Assembly: GCF_041468085.1 (NCBI RefSeq)
Contig: NZ_CP121017.1
Location: 2,669,676 to 2,733,675, forward strand
Direction: 5' to 3'
From: Tistrella mobilis
Lineage (GTDB): Bacteria; Pseudomonadota; Alphaproteobacteria; Tistrellales; Tistrellaceae
DNA: 64,000 bases
This document shows, one piece after another, positions 24,730-33,715 of the stretch. Under the pieces are notes generated by a model. The model was given only the letters and a program-made list of their open reading frames with translations, had not been told where the DNA came from and did no database searches. A program made the translations under genes and the position numbers. Each line of letters opens with the position of its first letter. The stretch's first letter is position 1.

Positions 24730-25880
24730 GCGGTCCCGAGCGCTACATCTCCCACGCCGCCTTCGATCCCGTCCATGACGAGGCCCTGACCCCGGCGCAG
24801 GAGAAATACTATCTCGCGTCGCAATGGCGGCTGATGTTCTGGCGGCTGCGCCGGCACAAGCTCGCCATGGCCTCGCTCTGGTTCCTGGGCTTCATCTATC
24901 TGGTGATGATTTTTGCCGAGCCCCTCAGCCCCTATAACCCCAACACCCGCCATATCGACAACATCCATGCCCCGCCGCAGACGGTGCATCTGTTCCACAA
25001 TGGCGAGTTCGTCGGTCCCTTCGTCTATGGCACCCGCTATGCGCTGAACATGGACACGCTCACCCGGACCTATTCCGAAGACCGGGTGCGGCCGCTGCCG
25101 ATCGGCTTCCTCTGTTCGGGAGAGCCTTACAGGCTCTGGGGGCTGATCCCCATGGATATCCGGCTGATCTGCCCGCCCAAGGGCGGTACGGTCTTCCTGC
25201 TCGGCACCGACCGGCTGGGGCGCGACATGCTTTCGCGGGTGATCGAGGGTGCACGGATCTCGCTGACGGTGGGTCTGATCGGCATCACCATCAGCTTCAC
25301 CCTCGGCATCCTGTTCGGTGGCCTGTCGGGCTATTACGGCGGCTGGGTGGACAGTGCCATCCAGCGGCTGATCGAGGTTATCCGCTCCTTCCCGGAACTG
25401 CCGCTCTGGATGGCTCTGTCGGCCGCCATGCCGGTCACCTGGCATCCGTTGTGGATCTTCATCGGCATCACCGTGATCCTGGGCCTGCTCGACTGGACGG
25501 GGCTTGCCCGGGCGGTGCGCTCGAAGCTTCTGGCGCTGCGCGAAGAGGACTATGCCACCGCCGCGGTGGTGATGGGCGCACGCCCCAGGCGGGTCATCCT
25601 CCGCCATCTCCTGCCCAATTTCATGAGCCATCTGATCGTTTCGGCGACGCTCACCATCCCGGCCATGATCCTTGGCGAGACCGCGCTTTCCTTCCTCGGC
25701 CTCGGCGTGCGTGCGCCGCTGATCTCCTGGGGCGTGCTGCTGAACGATGCCCAGGATATCAACGTCGTGACCCAGTACCCCTGGCTGCTGCTGCCGGTGG
25801 TGCCGGTGGTCCTTACGGTGCTGGCCTTCAACTTCCTGGGCGACGGGCTGCGTGATGCGGCCGACCCCTACCAGAACTGA
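24726..25880 (+). CDS. Oligopeptide-type ABC permease (OppC/DppC family)
   Basis: A 384-residue permease with an N-terminal cytoplasmic extension, a first membrane segment near 45-65, a long periplasmic loop (about 70-160) and the OppC motif GTDRLGRDMLSRVIEGARISLTVG. The EAA loop is DYATAAVVMGARPRRVILRHLLPN, ending with GDGLRDAADP. The long periplasmic insertion is typical of the larger YejE-like permeases. It is last in the operon; a terminator follows. Confidence 0.93.
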   Translation: MSGPERYISHAAFDPVHDEALTPAQEKYYLASQWRLMFWRLRRHKLAMASLWFLGFIYLVMIFAEPLSPYNPNTRHIDNIHAPPQTVHLFHNGEFVGPFVYGTRYALNMDTLTRTYSEDRVRPLPIGFLCSGEPYRLWGLIPMDIRLICPPKGGTVFLLGTDRLGRDMLSRVIEGARISLTVGLIGITISFTLGILFGGLSGYYGGWVDSAIQRLIEVIRSFPELPLWMALSAAMPVTWHPLWIFIGITVILGLLDWTGLARAVRSKLLALREEDYATAAVVMGARPRRVILRHLLPNFMSHLIVSATLTIPAMILGETALSFLGLGVRAPLISWGVLLNDAQDINVVTQYPWLLLPVVPVVLTVLAFNFLGDGLRDAADPYQN

Positions 25881-25906
25881 GCCCTCGGCCGGATCGCCTG
25901 AAAAAC

Positions 25907-25945
25907 GAACGCCGGCCATTCAATGGCCGGCGTTCATTGTCTTAA
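25907..25945. terminator. Bidirectional terminator between importer operon and FNR-type gene
   Basis: A 14-bp perfect stem, GAACGCCGGCCATT (25907-25920) with AATGGCCGGCGTTC (25922-25935), lies between convergent genes. On the plus strand it is followed by ATTGTCTT; on the minus strand by GTTTTTC, the stronger T-run. Confidence 0.85.
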
Positions 25946-25964
25946 GGTCCGATCCGGTCTCGGG

Positions 25965-26729
25965 TCAGCAGGCCGCCATCCGGTCCGCCTCGTCACCCGT
26001 CGCCAGCGATCGCAGCCGCTCAGGGTCGAGCAGGCGGACGGCATGGACGCCGTCGAGCGAGATGATGCCGTCACGCTTGAAGGCGGCGAGCGTCCGGCTG
26101 ACCGTCTCGATGGTCAGGCCAAGATAATCGCCGATATCGGTCCGCGTCATCGGCAGCGGCAGCGGATCGTTCGCCTCGCCGCGTGCCTCCAGCCGGTCAT
26201 AGAGGCCCAGCAGGAACGACGCCAGGCGTTCGCGGGCACTCTTGCGGCCCAGCAGCAACATCTGCTCGCGCGAGCGGGCGATCTCGTCCTGAGCCAGGCT
26301 CAGCAGTCGGCGACCCAGAACCGGGATCCGCTCCTGCAGGTTTTCGAAATCACGGCGCCGGAAGCGGCAGACCGAGACCCGGGTCAGACTCTCGGCGGCC
26401 AGGCCGCCCAGGCGGTCATCACCCAGGCCAAGAAAATCTCCGGGCAGCAGGAAGCCCAGAACCTGGGTGCGCCCGTCCGGCAGGCTCTTGTACAGCTTCG
26501 CCGTACCCGCGGTGACGTTGTACACATAGGGCGACCGCTCGCCTTCCTCGGCAAGCAGCGCATGGGCCGGAACTTCGATCCGCGACACGATCGACGCCAC
26601 CGCCGACATCGCATCATGGCCGAGATCACCGCAGAAAGTCAGGGCACGCACATCGCAGGCGTCGCAATCAACACGCGAGCAGCTCGTGGGCGGCTGTCCG
26701 GAACTGGGCAGAAGGCGGCTGTCGTTCAT
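25965..26729 (-). CDS. Crp/Fnr-family oxygen-responsive regulator (FnrL/FnrN type)
   Basis: A 254-residue FNR-type regulator. Cys22, Cys25 and Cys33 give C-X2-C-X7-C and Cys121 (RVSVCRF) is the fourth ligand, the pattern of alphaproteobacterial FnrN/FnrL [4Fe-4S] sensors; Cys17 is extra. A cyclic-nucleotide-binding-like beta-roll follows, and a C-terminal helix-turn-helix TRTDIGDYLGLTIETVSRTLAAF carries the E-x-x-S-R recognition residues for TTGAT half-sites. Activity as an anaerobic activator is expected from the family. A near-perfect FNR box lies 79 bases upstream. Confidence 0.92.
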   Translation of the reverse strand: MNDSRLLPSSGQPPTSCSRVDCDACDVRALTFCGDLGHDAMSAVASIVSRIEVPAHALLAEEGERSPYVYNVTAGTAKLYKSLPDGRTQVLGFLLPGDFLGLGDDRLGGLAAESLTRVSVCRFRRRDFENLQERIPVLGRRLLSLAQDEIARSREQMLLLGRKSARERLASFLLGLYDRLEARGEANDPLPLPMTRTDIGDYLGLTIETVSRTLAAFKRDGIISLDGVHAVRLLDPERLRSLATGDEADRMAAC

Positions 26730-26807
26730 GGCTCTCGGACCTTATCGTCGAAGGGCGCATCCGTTGCATATCGGGCGCCTTTGCGGTGCCGTTCATGCAC
26801 CGCGTGT

Positions 26808-26821
26808 TTGTTGCAGATCAA
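26808..26821. promoter_or_regulatory. FNR box between the FNR-type gene and uppP
   Basis: TTGTT-GCAG-ATCAA matches TTGAT-N4-ATCAA at 9 of 10 defined positions. It lies in the 260-base divergent region and could mediate autoregulation of the FNR-type gene, control of uppP, or both. Confidence 0.6.
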
Positions 26822-26989
26822 ATCTAGCATGAGCGTAAGCGGTTTGAGAGTGACGTTTCGTCACGCTCGCGTCCCGGGCATTGCATGCGGCGCCGGGCTG
26901 AACCCCCAAACGGACCATGATCTGACAGCGGATGATGTGCTAAACAGGGCGGCCGCACCCGCCGCATCCATCCTTTCCGGAGCGCTACC

Positions 26990-27823
26990 GTGACCCTTGG
27001 AGATGCCGTCGACGCCCTGGTTCTGGGCATTGTCGAAGGTCTGACCGAATTCGTGCCGGTCTCCAGCACCGGCCATCAGATCGTCGTCGCCGATCTGCTG
27101 AATTTCCGTGGCGACTTTGCCATCGCCTTCAACGTGATCATCCAGCTGGGCGCCATCCTCGCCGTCGTCTGGGAGTATCGCGGAAAGATCGTCCATGTCG
27201 TCGCCGGCCTGCCAAGCGATCGCGAGGCGCAGCGCTTCACCCGCAACCTGCTGATCGCCTTCTTCCCGGCGGTCATTCTGGGACTGCTCTTTGCAGACAT
27301 CATCCAGGAATACCTGTTCAACCCGATCACGGTGGCCACGGCGCTGGTGGTCGGCGGCGTGGTGATCCTCTGGGCAGAGAAGCGCGATCACCGCATCCGG
27401 GCACACTCGACCGAAGAGATGCGCTGGTCCGACGCGCTGAAGATCGGCCTTTGTCAGTGTCTTGCGCTGATCCCCGGCACCTCGCGCTCAGGTTCCACCA
27501 TCATGGGCGGCCTGATCTTCGGCATGTCGCGCAAGGCGGCGACCGAATTCTCCTTCTTCCTCGCCATCCCGACGATGATCGGTGCCACGGCCTACATGTT
27601 CATGAAGCACGGCTCCACCCTGCTTGCGGGTGATCTGGGCGTGCTGGCGATCGGTTTCGTCACCTCCTTCATCTTCGCCATGATCGCCGTCCGGGGCCTG
27701 CTCAAATTCATCGGGCAGCACAGCTATGCCGTGTTCGCCTGGTATCGCATCGCCTTCGGCCTGTTCATCCTGGCGACCTGGGTGTTCGGCTGGATCGACT
27801 GGACCAGCGTCACCGACCTCTGA
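26990..27823 (+). CDS. uppP: Undecaprenyl-diphosphatase
   Basis: A 277-residue polytopic membrane protein of the UppP/BacA family. The N-terminal motif [15 protein letters not shown] supplies Glu16, Glu20, Ser26 and His29, and the second motif [13 protein letters not shown] carries the catalytic Arg. About eight membrane segments are visible. It recycles undecaprenyl pyrophosphate to the monophosphate carrier for peptidoglycan and glycan export. The start is GTG with a CCGGAG-like site upstream. It is divergent from the FNR-type gene and followed by a strong terminator. Confidence 0.95.
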   Translation: MTLGDAVDALVLGIVEGLTEFVPVSSTGHQIVVADLLNFRGDFAIAFNVIIQLGAILAVVWEYRGKIVHVVAGLPSDREAQRFTRNLLIAFFPAVILGLLFADIIQEYLFNPITVATALVVGGVVILWAEKRDHRIRAHSTEEMRWSDALKIGLCQCLALIPGTSRSGSTIMGGLIFGMSRKAATEFSFFLAIPTMIGATAYMFMKHGSTLLAGDLGVLAIGFVTSFIFAMIAVRGLLKFIGQHSYAVFAWYRIAFGLFILATWVFGWIDWTSVTDL

Positions 27824-27870
27824 CACCTCCCGAACCGCCCCTGGCGGCCGCCCCGTTTTCAAACGGCTTT

Positions 27871-27912
27871 AGCGGAACCTGCGCATGGATCGTGCAGGTT
27901 CCGCTTTTCTTT
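27871..27912 (+). terminator. Rho-independent terminator of uppP
   Basis: A perfect 12-bp stem, AGCGGAACCTGC with GCAGGTTCCGCT, has an 11-base loop and is followed by TTTCTTT, 48 bases after the uppP stop. Confidence 0.9.
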
Positions 27913-28130
27913 GCGGCCGCCACCAATGGCGCATTCGGCATGGACCACCGCCGAACTGCGCCGTCACGCCACGATGTTCTTTCAGGCCGGCGCGCATGAT
28001 ACGTCTTCGGCAGAACCCATTTGGGCGCCCGCGCTAACGTCGCGTCAGCAGGCAGGTCCCGCATGCCGATGGTGAACAACCGCCGGGATGACGAGGCCGG
28101 GTTGAACATGCTGACGTGAAAGGATGCGAC

Positions 28131-28895
28131 ATGCTGAGGATCGATCGTGCATCCCCGGCGCTGGTCCGGATGACCATCGACAGGCCGCCCGCCAACGCGC
28201 TGACCCTTGACCTGATCCAGGCGCTGACGGATGCCCTTATCCGGTTCGGGGAAGAGGCCGAGGCGCCGGCCGTGATACTGACCGGTGCCGGCGAGCGCTT
28301 CTTCAGTGCCGGCGGCGATATTCGCGAGATCACGACGACGGCGGACACGGCGCTTCCAAGAATGCGCAGCTTCCACCGCCTGCTGACCGTGCTCGAAGGC
28401 TACCGGTGCCCGCTGCTGTGCGCCGTCAACGGCTATGCGGTGGGCGGCGCGCTGGAACTGGTGCTGTATGCCGATTACGTCGTGGCGAGCGAAGACGCCC
28501 GGTTCGGCTTCCCCGAAATCAATCACGGGCTGCTTCCGGCGGCGAAGGGCATGCGCCAGGCGATGAACCGCCTCGGCCGCCGGACTGCCGAGCGCCTTCT
28601 CTATTCCGGTGAACTTGTTTCGGCACAGGAGGCCCGGGCGATGGGTCTCGTCGACGAGGTTGTCGGCTTCCAGGACGTGCAGAACCGGACCCGTATCGTT
28701 GCCGAGGCCCTTCGCCTCAAGGACATGCACCTGTTCTCGGCAATCAAACGGACCTTCAACGATGCAACCGATATGACCGATGAAGAACTCGAAGCACGAA
28801 CACTTAAGGATATGCAGGATTATCTGAGTCGTGAAGAGACGGCCGTAGCACGTGAACAGTTCCTCCAGCGCAAGGCGAGGCAGAAACATGATTGA
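28131..28895 (+). CDS. Enoyl-CoA hydratase/isomerase family protein (first copy)
   Basis: A 254-residue crotonase-fold protein. The oxyanion-hole segments FFSAGGDIREI and NGYAVGGALELVLYADYVVA are present, and EINHGLLPAAKG holds the position of a catalytic acid. ATG 28131 has AAGGA 6 bases upstream. It overlaps the next gene by 8 bases. It likely acts on an enoyl- or aryl-acyl-CoA made by the ligase encoded at 31760; the exact reaction (hydration, isomerisation, hydrolysis) cannot be told. Confidence 0.85.
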   Translation: MLRIDRASPALVRMTIDRPPANALTLDLIQALTDALIRFGEEAEAPAVILTGAGERFFSAGGDIREITTTADTALPRMRSFHRLLTVLEGYRCPLLCAVNGYAVGGALELVLYADYVVASEDARFGFPEINHGLLPAAKGMRQAMNRLGRRTAERLLYSGELVSAQEARAMGLVDEVVGFQDVQNRTRIVAEALRLKDMHLFSAIKRTFNDATDMTDEELEARTLKDMQDYLSREETAVAREQFLQRKARQKHD

Positions 28896-29658
28896 CGGCG
28901 ATCATCTCCGGCTTGAGTTCATGACCTCTGCCGAGGTCGCTCTCGCCATTGCAAGCGGCATCCGGACCATCGTCATCCCCTGCGGCGCGGTGGAGCAGCA
29001 TGGGCCACACCTGCCGCTCAGCGTCGATGCCGACCACGCGGAACATCTGGGCGTTCTGGTGGCGAAGGGTGTGGGAGGGGCGCTGCTTGCGCCGACCATA
29101 CGGGTCGGCTGCTCGTCCCATCATCTCGCCTTTCCCGGCACGATCTCGCTGCGCGACGATACGTTCGAAATGATCTGCCGGGACTATTGCACCAGCCTGG
29201 CGCGGCACGGTTTCGAGCGTATCCTCATATTCTCCGCGCATGTGGGCAATTTTCCGCCACTTGCCGCCATGCTGCCGCGATTGCGGTCGGCCATGCCCGC
29301 CTCCTGCCATGTCTCTGCGTTCACCGATGCGAGGGCATGGCTGGAGACATGGCGCGATGCCGTCGCGGAAGCGGGCGGCGAGCCGGTCAAGGTCGGGGGC
29401 CATGCCGATATCGCTGAAACCTCGGTGATGCTCGACCTTCACCCAGAGCGGGTGCGTACCAGGAACTACGAGGCCGGGAGACTGGGTCTTCTCTCACAAG
29501 GCGATCTGGAGCTGATGTGGCGCGACGGGCTTTCTGCCGTCAGCGCCAACGGCATTCTTGGTGACCCCGACGGATCATCAGCGGCCATCGGCCGACACTG
29601 CATCGAGCGCATCGCCGCCCTCCTCGTCGCGGGCCTGTCTCACGGCGATCCGGCGTAA
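28888..29658 (+). CDS. Creatininase-family amidohydrolase
   Basis: A 256-residue protein of the creatininase family (metal-dependent amidohydrolases, which include MftE and FAPy deformylase). Metal-binding candidates lie in GAVEQHGPHLPLSVDADHAEHL and FSAHVGNFPPL, and GGHADIAETSVMLDLHPERV corresponds to the family's HAGExETS segment. Translational coupling with the upstream crotonase gene indicates a shared pathway. It would cleave a C-N bond, possibly a lactam or amide in the catabolised compound; this is inference. Confidence 0.82.
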   Translation: MIDGDHLRLEFMTSAEVALAIASGIRTIVIPCGAVEQHGPHLPLSVDADHAEHLGVLVAKGVGGALLAPTIRVGCSSHHLAFPGTISLRDDTFEMICRDYCTSLARHGFERILIFSAHVGNFPPLAAMLPRLRSAMPASCHVSAFTDARAWLETWRDAVAEAGGEPVKVGGHADIAETSVMLDLHPERVRTRNYEAGRLGLLSQGDLELMWRDGLSAVSANGILGDPDGSSAAIGRHCIERIAALLVAGLSHGDPA

Positions 29659-29801
29659 CGGGGCAGCTCCCCCGCCTGCCGAACAATATTCCGAACACGC
29701 AGCCGGCATCACGGATCTTCGGCAGGTTCTGCCGCCGGCTTCGTGACAAGCTTCCAGTCATTGAAGGGGCATTCCAAACAAACCCGAGAGGGCATCCCAA
29801 A

Positions 29802-30941
29802 ATGGCAGTCACGTTCGGCTTCTGGTCCGAGCAGGAAACTCTGGTTGGCCAGAGTTATTCGCGCCGGCTTCATGAGCTTGTCGAGGAAGCGGTCTTCGCC
29901 GAGAAGATGGGTTTCGACATCGTCAGCCTGTCCGAACAGCATGTCGCACTGGGCGGGATTTCCAGCTCTGCGCCCGAAGTCGTCTATGGCTACCTCGCGG
30001 CCGTCACATCCCGCATCAGGTTGCGGCCGGCGGTCTCGCTGATGCCCAAAAAGATCAACCACGCGCTGCGCACGGCAGAGCGTGCCGCCGTCACCGACAT
30101 CCTGTCCAACGGGCGCCTGGAGCTGTATTGCGGCCGCGCGAACACCACGATCGCGATGCGGGCCTTCAATGTGGAGCCCGCTGAAACCCTTGCGCAGATG
30201 GAGGAAGGGATCGCGCTCATCCGCGAAGCCTTCAGCAAGGACATCTTCTCCTTCCAGGGCGAGCATTATCAGGTTCCGCCCCGCATGCTGGTCCCGAAGC
30301 CGCTTCAGAAGCCCTATCCGCTGATGGGCATCGCCGCGACCAGCGAGCGCAGTCACGTCTGGGCGGCCCGGCAGGGGCTCGCGGTCCTCAGCCACACGCT
30401 CTATCAGGGCTGGGAGGCACAGGCGAAGATGGTGGAAGCCTATCGGTCGAACTGGCGCCGGGATCCGAACGGCCCCCTCGACCGTCCGCGTCTCGGCATG
30501 CCGGTATTCCTTGGGATCGCCGAAACCGATCAGGCGGCGAAGGACATCTATGCCGAACCGCTGATGCAGTATGCCCGCATCTCGACCGATGCCTATCCGC
30601 GTCTCGCGAAGATCGCCGACGACTACGCCTATATGGGTGAAGGGCTGGAGGCCCTCCAGCGCGCAGCCACCGATTGGGATTATCTCCTGAACGAATCGGC
30701 CAGCCTGGTTTGTGGCAGTCCGGACACGGTCATCCGTCAGCTGGAACGGTTCATCGACGCCGGCGCCGAAGAGATTCTGTTCCACATCGACTCTGTTTCA
30801 CATACCGAGATCATGAAGGCGATCGATCTGGTCGGGCGCCATGTCATTCCGCACTTCAACGACCGGAACAATGTGGTGCGTCCGACCGACGAGATACTTG
30901 AACAGATCCGCATGATGCGAAAGACGGGCACCTCCGCCTGA
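29802..30941 (+). CDS. Luciferase-like FMN-dependent monooxygenase (LLM class)
   Basis: A 379-residue bacterial-luciferase-like TIM-barrel protein. Family segments include EEAVFAEKMGFDIVSLSEQH, ILSNGRLELYCGRA and CGSPDTVIRQLERFIDAGAEEILFHID. These enzymes need FMNH2 delivered by a separate reductase; a flavin reductase gene lies 4 kb downstream in the same orientation. GAGAGGG precedes the ATG. The likely role is oxidation of a carbon or heteroatom in the island's substrate. Confidence 0.88.
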   Translation: MAVTFGFWSEQETLVGQSYSRRLHELVEEAVFAEKMGFDIVSLSEQHVALGGISSSAPEVVYGYLAAVTSRIRLRPAVSLMPKKINHALRTAERAAVTDILSNGRLELYCGRANTTIAMRAFNVEPAETLAQMEEGIALIREAFSKDIFSFQGEHYQVPPRMLVPKPLQKPYPLMGIAATSERSHVWAARQGLAVLSHTLYQGWEAQAKMVEAYRSNWRRDPNGPLDRPRLGMPVFLGIAETDQAAKDIYAEPLMQYARISTDAYPRLAKIADDYAYMGEGLEALQRAATDWDYLLNESASLVCGSPDTVIRQLERFIDAGAEEILFHIDSVSHTEIMKAIDLVGRHVIPHFNDRNNVVRPTDEILEQIRMMRKTGTSA

Positions 30942-30969
30942 TCCTTTTTCGACCGATCCGGAGAGTCTC

Positions 30970-31758
30970 ATGACCGACAAGACCTATAAGGGCCTGCTCG
31001 TCGAAAAGCGCACGAGCGGCGTGGCGATCATCACCCTGAATCGCCCCCAAATTCTCAACGCCATCGACTGGCCGATGCACACAGCGCTCGAAGAGCTGTT
31101 CGTGGACCTCGACAACGACCCGACCGTCAAGGCCATCGTGCTCACCGGTGCGGGTCGGGGCTTCTGCTCCGGCGGCGATCAGAACGCGCTCGATGACGAG
31201 GTGGGAACGATTTCCGCCACCCGCTCCGGGCGTCATCTCATCCGCAACATGCTCGAACTGGAATCGCCGCTGATCGCCGCCGTCAACGGCGTTGCCGTGG
31301 GCCTCGGTGCCACGCTCGCCCTGTTCTGCGATGTCGTCTTCGCGGAACCCGGCGCCCGCTTCGCCGACACCCATGTGACGGCCGGCGTCGTTGCCGGAGA
31401 CGGCGGCGCGGTGATCTGGCCGCTTCTTCTGGGGCCGGTCCGGGCCAAACACTATCTGATGACCGGCGACTTCATTTCGGCGGAGGAAGCAGCCGCGGCC
31501 GGCATGATCAACAAGGTCGTGCCGGAGGGAACCGTCGTTCAGCACGCAATCCGCTATGCGGAGATGCTGGCCTCCGGCCCCCGCGACGCTATCGTCTGGA
31601 CCAAATATGCCGTCAACAAGCTGATCAAGGACCAGGTTCATCTGAACCTCGACACGGCGGCGGCGCTCGAAATGCTGACCTTCCACAGCCCTGAGCGCAG
31701 AGACGCCGTCGCTACGTTTCGCGAGAAGCGCAAGCGCTTCGCAGAAGGTGGCTACTGA
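30970..31758 (+). CDS. Enoyl-CoA hydratase/isomerase family protein (second copy)
   Basis: A 262-residue crotonase-fold protein with oxyanion-hole segments FCSGGDQNAL and NGVAVGLGATLALFCDVVFA. The usual second glutamate region reads TAGVVAGDGGAVIWPLLLG and lacks the canonical Glu, so it may catalyse isomerisation, dehalogenation-like or C-C cleavage chemistry rather than simple hydration. It starts 28 bases after the monooxygenase gene, and its stop lies 1 base before the next start. Confidence 0.85.
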   Translation: MTDKTYKGLLVEKRTSGVAIITLNRPQILNAIDWPMHTALEELFVDLDNDPTVKAIVLTGAGRGFCSGGDQNALDDEVGTISATRSGRHLIRNMLELESPLIAAVNGVAVGLGATLALFCDVVFAEPGARFADTHVTAGVVAGDGGAVIWPLLLGPVRAKHYLMTGDFISAEEAAAAGMINKVVPEGTVVQHAIRYAEMLASGPRDAIVWTKYAVNKLIKDQVHLNLDTAAALEMLTFHSPERRDAVATFREKRKRFAEGGY

Positions 31759-31759
31759 C

Positions 31760-33652
31760 ATGGGCGGGCCACAATCATTTGCCACGGCGGCCCCCTCTGC
31801 CATTGCTCCTTCGCCGATGCCCCCCGAAGACGGGACGCTGCCGTCGCTGCTTCGTGACCGCCGCGACAGAATGGGCAAGGACGTCGCCTTCTTTCAGAAA
31901 CGGGGCGGCTCGTGGCACGCCTCGACCTGGGATGACTATGCAAGACAGGTTGCCTGCCTGTCGCGCGCCCTCCTCGATCATGGCCTGCAGAAAGGGGACC
32001 ACGTCGCCATCATCGGCGACGTCTCACAGGAATGGGTCATCGCCTTCATGGCGACGGCCTGTTGCGGGGGTGTGGCGGTCGGGATCTATTTCACCTCGTC
32101 GACAGAGGAGGTGGAATATTTCCTGGAAGATTCCGGCAGCAAATTCGTCTTCGTTGCCGGCGAAAAGGAACTCGACATCCTCCTGCGCAGCCGGCAGGCG
32201 GCGACGCTCAAAAAGATCGTGGTGTTCGATCCCACGGTCCCGTCCCTTGGCAACCTCGTGACGCTGTCGCAGTTCTCGGCGCCGGCTTCGGCCTGTGTCG
32301 CGCTGCTCGACGATCAGGCCGGCCTGGCACGTCCCGGCGACAATGCCTGCATCGTCTACACCTCAGGGACGACCGGCAATCCCAAGGGCGCGATCCTGAC
32401 CCACCGGTCGCTGATCCAGGGGGCCGCGACCACCCGAAGCTATTGCCCGGCCCTTTACCGCGACCCCCAGCGGGTGGTCGTCCATCTCCCGCTCTCTCAT
32501 GTCGTGGGGCTCGGACAGGGGATCGTCTTTCCCCTCATCAGCAAGGTGACGCCCTATTTCGGCGAGACCGGCGCCGATTTCGCGACGACCATTCAGGACG
32601 TGAAGCCGACCTATTGGATGGCGCCACCGCGCTTTTATCAACGCTATGCCGCCGAACTGGTCAGCAGGATCAACGCATCCTCGTCGGCACGGAAGACGTC
32701 CTATCACTTCGCGATGTCGATCGCACAGAAAGCCCTTGCGGATCGCCAGGCGGACGGCCCCGATGATCCGTTTCTCCAGGCGCTTTTCGCCACCTGTCGC
32801 GATCAGATTTTTCTGCCGCTTCTGGCGGAGATCGGGCTCGACCAGCTCACATCTCCCTATACCGCATCCGCACCCATGCCGCCGGACGTCATGAAGCTCT
32901 GGCAGACATGGGGTGTGAATCTCAAGGAAGCCTATGGGCAGACCGAACTGGTCGGAGCCAATGTCGCCCAGATGCGCGACTGGTCGACGCCCGGCACGAT
33001 CGGCGTGCCGATCGCGGATCCTCGCTGGAAGACGCGGGTCGCCGGCGACGGCGAAATGCTGGTTGCGGGGCCCGGCCTGTTCATCGGCTATCTGAACAAG
33101 CCCGAGGATACGCTGGAGGCCCTCCGCGACGGTTGGCTTCACACGGGCGACGTCGTCGAACGCCGCCCGGATGGCCTGCTGGCGATCATCGATCGGAAAA
33201 AGGAAATCATCAACACCTCCGGCGGCAAGTCGATCAGCCCGGCACAGATCGAGAATGAATTGCGGCAAAGTCCGTACATCTCGGAGGCGGCGGTTTGCGG
33301 CGACGGGCGCAAATACCTCGTGGCATTGATCGAGGTCGACCACATCTCGACTGCCGACTGGGCCAAAAGCCGCAACGAAATCATCAACACATATTCGGAT
33401 TTCTGTTCGTCGGAAGCTGTCATCCGCCTGATCGAGGGCGAAGTCGCCAAGGCGAACCAGAGACTGGCCCCTGTCGAACAGATCAAGTCGTTCCGGATCC
33501 TCCCCGAGGAACTGACCGCCGAGAATGGCGTGATGACGGCCACCAGGAAGAAGAAGCGGAAGGTCCTGAATGAACGCTACAAGGACCTCATCGATTCTCT
33601 CTATGACCATTCCGAAGACAGCCTGATCCGCAGCGCCCTCTCGAACACATGA
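31760..33652 (+). CDS. Acyl-CoA synthetase (AMP-forming, long-chain family)
   Basis: A 630-residue ANL-superfamily ligase. The P-loop is YTSGTTGNPKGAI, motif 2 YGQTE is in LKEAYGQTELVG, the HTGDVVE motif follows, and the C-terminal DRKKEIINTSGGKSISPAQIE hinge and lysine region are present. Length is typical of long-chain fatty-acid ligases (FAA1/FadD15 type) rather than short aryl-CoA ligases. The ATG is one base past the previous stop. It activates a carboxylic acid for processing by the crotonases. Confidence 0.9.
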   Translation: MGGPQSFATAAPSAIAPSPMPPEDGTLPSLLRDRRDRMGKDVAFFQKRGGSWHASTWDDYARQVACLSRALLDHGLQKGDHVAIIGDVSQEWVIAFMATACCGGVAVGIYFTSSTEEVEYFLEDSGSKFVFVAGEKELDILLRSRQAATLKKIVVFDPTVPSLGNLVTLSQFSAPASACVALLDDQAGLARPGDNACIVYTSGTTGNPKGAILTHRSLIQGAATTRSYCPALYRDPQRVVVHLPLSHVVGLGQGIVFPLISKVTPYFGETGADFATTIQDVKPTYWMAPPRFYQRYAAELVSRINASSSARKTSYHFAMSIAQKALADRQADGPDDPFLQALFATCRDQIFLPLLAEIGLDQLTSPYTASAPMPPDVMKLWQTWGVNLKEAYGQTELVGANVAQMRDWSTPGTIGVPIADPRWKTRVAGDGEMLVAGPGLFIGYLNKPEDTLEALRDGWLHTGDVVERRPDGLLAIIDRKKEIINTSGGKSISPAQIENELRQSPYISEAAVCGDGRKYLVALIEVDHISTADWAKSRNEIINTYSDFCSSEAVIRLIEGEVAKANQRLAPVEQIKSFRILPEELTAENGVMTATRKKKRKVLNERYKDLIDSLYDHSEDSLIRSALSNT

Positions 33653-33715
33653 TGCAGTCGAATCGTGCCGCCGGTTCCGGCGTACACGGTAAGATCTGCT
33701 GATCGAAGGATTGTC

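Noticed and set aside
33653-33715. FMN riboswitch upstream of ribB
   Set aside because: Only 63 bases separate the previous gene from the ribB start, too short for the aptamer, and no conserved RFN elements are visible.
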